Below are positions 62,431-64,000 of a DNA stretch of 64,000 nucleotides, piece by piece (position 1 is the stretch's first letter; every line of letters begins with the position of its first letter). Source of the DNA: Emiliania huxleyi CCMP1516 (taxonomy: Eukaryota; Haptophyta; Isochrysidales; Noelaerhabdaceae); the NCBI RefSeq assembly GCF_000372725.1, contig NW_005200507.1, positions 447,275-511,274 of the forward strand, written 5' to 3'. The position numbers were made by a program, and so were the translations under genes. The notes beneath the pieces are model-generated. The model worked only from the letters and a program-made list of their open reading frames with translations. It did no database searches and was not told the DNA's origin.

Positions 62431-63687
62431 TCACAACGGCAATCTCCGGCCACCTCCAAAGACACGCCGCAGCGAATCGAGCTCCGCTGAGGCGCTGTCG
62501 TCGGCGTGCAGTTCGAGCGAGCGGCGCAGTAGCGGCTCTGCCTGGTGCACCCGTCCTCGCTGCGCCAGATCTCGCCCAAGCTCTAGCAGAACAGCTGCTC
62601 CACGGCGCGAGTCGAGCGTTTCCGCCTCGCTCGCAGCCAAGCGAAGAGTCGAGCTGGGCCTACTTCCAACAGCGCCTGGGTGAAAGGTGCATCTGACACG
62701 CCCCTACCTCCTCAGCGCGCACCACTCGGCAACAAACCAAAAGTTGATCGATAGCGTCCGCCGTCCAGAGGCCGCCGTCGCACCGCGTGAGGCCGACGTT
62801 GAGCCGCCGCTCGTCGGCGAGGACGCCGCGGCACCGCACGCATAAGAGGAAGATGTCGGCCTCAGAGACGCTGCTCCTGCCGACCCCTCGACGCAGCTCC
62901 CGCCGACCCCGCCGCCCTCGCCACTCCCGCCCTCGCTGAAAACCTCGTGCCACCAGCCAGATGGAACGTAGAGGAGCTCGCCCTCTTCCACGCGGCACAC
63001 GGTCGCCCGCTCCAGCGCGCCGCCGAACCTCGCAAAGTCTCGTGGGCAGGCGGTCTCGCCACTCGCGCTGCCGTCGTCCGCCTCTAGCGTTGAGCACGTG
63101 CGCGCTCCCCGCGGCAACCGCGTTGTGTGCCCGAGGAGGTTGGCCCTCTCCGGCTTCGGATAGAGGGCGGCCGACTCGTTTGGCGCGAAGAGAACGAAAT
63201 GCTTTGCGCCCTCGATCACACCGTGCACGTTCTCGGAGAAATCGCGGTGTAGCGGCGAACGGGCTGCGCCCGCGCCCAGCCACAAGCCACCACACCAGCG
63301 CCCGGCGCATTTGTGCTGCAGCAGCGAGGCAAACGCTGGCACCGGGTAGTCCTCACCCAGCGCAGGGAGCACGAGGTTAGTCGCGTACAGCCGCGCCGTC
63401 GACCGGTTGCTCTGGTACGCGGCGAGAAAGTCGCGCACATGCATTGAGCTGCTGCGATCGCCTGCGACCTTGGTTAGCGGGAAGTCGACGCCGTTGATCG
63501 CTTCGCGGACTTCGTCGTGCAGCACAGATCCGAACCGCGCTTCGAGAAGCTCGTCTGTCCAGAGGTTCTTCAGTCTGCGAAGCCGATCATCGCAGATGAG
63601 CAATGGCGTGGAGGTGGCAACGTGGTCCTCGTAGAATGCCTCCGCTGTGATGAGCGACGCGTCGACGCGCGGGAGCGAGCAGTGCAT
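62431..63687 (-). CDS. JmjC/cupin-8-type 2-oxoglutarate oxygenase, probably 2 exons
   Basis: Start at the ATG at 63687 (MHCSLPRVDASLITAEAFYE); an in-frame GTG upstream is not needed. The main exon gives the cupin-8 pattern: ATSTPLLICDDRL, SSMHVRDFLAAYQSN, SPLHRDFSENVHGVIEGAKH (H-x-D iron ligands ~148), HFVLFAPNESAALYP, GELLYVPSGWWHEVF (distal His ~245) and LSINFWF near its end. It either stops at 62704 (326 aa) or splices via a 54-nt GT-AG intron (62654-62707), phases matching, to a second exon adding a TPR-like LAQRGRVHQAEPLLRRSLEL and ending at 62431 (400 aa). The second is favoured because the added sequence looks like protein. Related enzymes hydroxylate proteins or demethylate histones. 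Residues 258-305 are low complexity. Confidence 0.75.
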
Positions 63688-64000
63688 TGGCTTGGCGCGC
63701 ACGTTTCACTACTCGTCCACAGTTTCTCGCCTCGTACCACACAAGAGCAGCAGCAGGGCTCCGAGGCGAGCAGCGCGCCACCTCAGCCGGGGACAGCCGC
63801 TGCGCCAGTATTTCTTTCTTCACGCGTTAACAAAATCGACTTTCTCCCTCTCTTCTCTCTCTCCTCTCTCTGGCGTGAAAGTCACGCCGCTACGCCCACG
63901 CTCTCTCTCCGGCCGGATGGCACCACGCGAACGCCGGCGCTACGAGCATTTCACTGCCGCCGACCACTGATCAGCACGTCGCCACTGTGTGCACTGTCTC
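63688..64000. other. upstream region of the JmjC gene, no gene seen
   Basis: CTCTCTTCTCTCTCTCCTCT simple sequence at about 63847-63870. A short Arg/Pro-rich frame here has no support. Confidence 0.4.

Overview
The window is nuclear DNA from a unicellular eukaryote, very GC-rich, with many spliceosomal introns, long runs of simple sequence, two assembly gaps (19121-19569 and 35242-35341) and many dispersed repeats. Genes with plant-like or plastid flavour (a NEOXANTHIN-DEFICIENT 1-like protein, a bestrophin/UPF0187 channel, an organellar 5'-3' exonuclease) sit next to animal/protist-like genes (a TRPM-like channel, FAM135). About half of the introns I could place start with GC rather than GT. 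The best fit is a marine microalga, most likely a haptophyte such as Emiliania/Gephyrocapsa or a relative. That is inference: there is no rRNA or plastid marker here, and a pelagophyte is possible.

Layout. 1-8200: a weak hypothetical gene, a PcfJ-domain gene, an unrecognised 3-exon gene, a Pro-rich single-pass membrane protein gene and a small TPR protein gene. 8391-10320: a TIR element and a two-part dispersed repeat. 10400-15633: a Gfo/Idh/MocA dehydrogenase resembling D-galacturonate reductase, an NXD1-like gene and a cyclic-nucleotide-binding protein gene. 15957-17909: a gag-like retroelement remnant, an (AG)n tract and a foldback element with arms of about 470 bp. 18143-29325: bestrophin, a less GC-rich intronless gene with MORN-like and internally duplicated modules, an aspartic protease, an RsmB-type rRNA methyltransferase and a carboxylesterase. 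29400-34172: minisatellite, a P-loop NTPase remnant and a four-exon NOP16. 34173-44024: a TRPM-like channel gene of more than 5 kb, a 5'-3' exonuclease and a class 3 lipase. 44203-45485: an intact TIR element with an 8-bp target duplication, related to the one at 8391. 46686-49052: a multipass membrane protein carrying an ADP-ribosyltransferase-like domain. 49100-52150: a repeat nest. 52276-55800: a cellular RNA-dependent RNA polymerase (RDR/QDE-1 family) with an N-terminal CCHC zinc knuckle. 56374-63687: an alpha/beta hydrolase, FAM135 and a JmjC/cupin-8 protein.

The genes do not form a pathway or operon. They are independent eukaryotic transcription units on both strands. The main points of interest are the zinc-knuckle RDR inside a repeat nest, the membrane-anchored ADP-ribosyltransferase-like protein, GC-AG introns whose first bases repeat the start of the next exon, and a palindrome (GCACTTGGAGTGC) found about 140-250 bp upstream of several start codons in gene-sense orientation. 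Exon coordinates come from splice signals plus frame continuity and have not been checked against transcripts.
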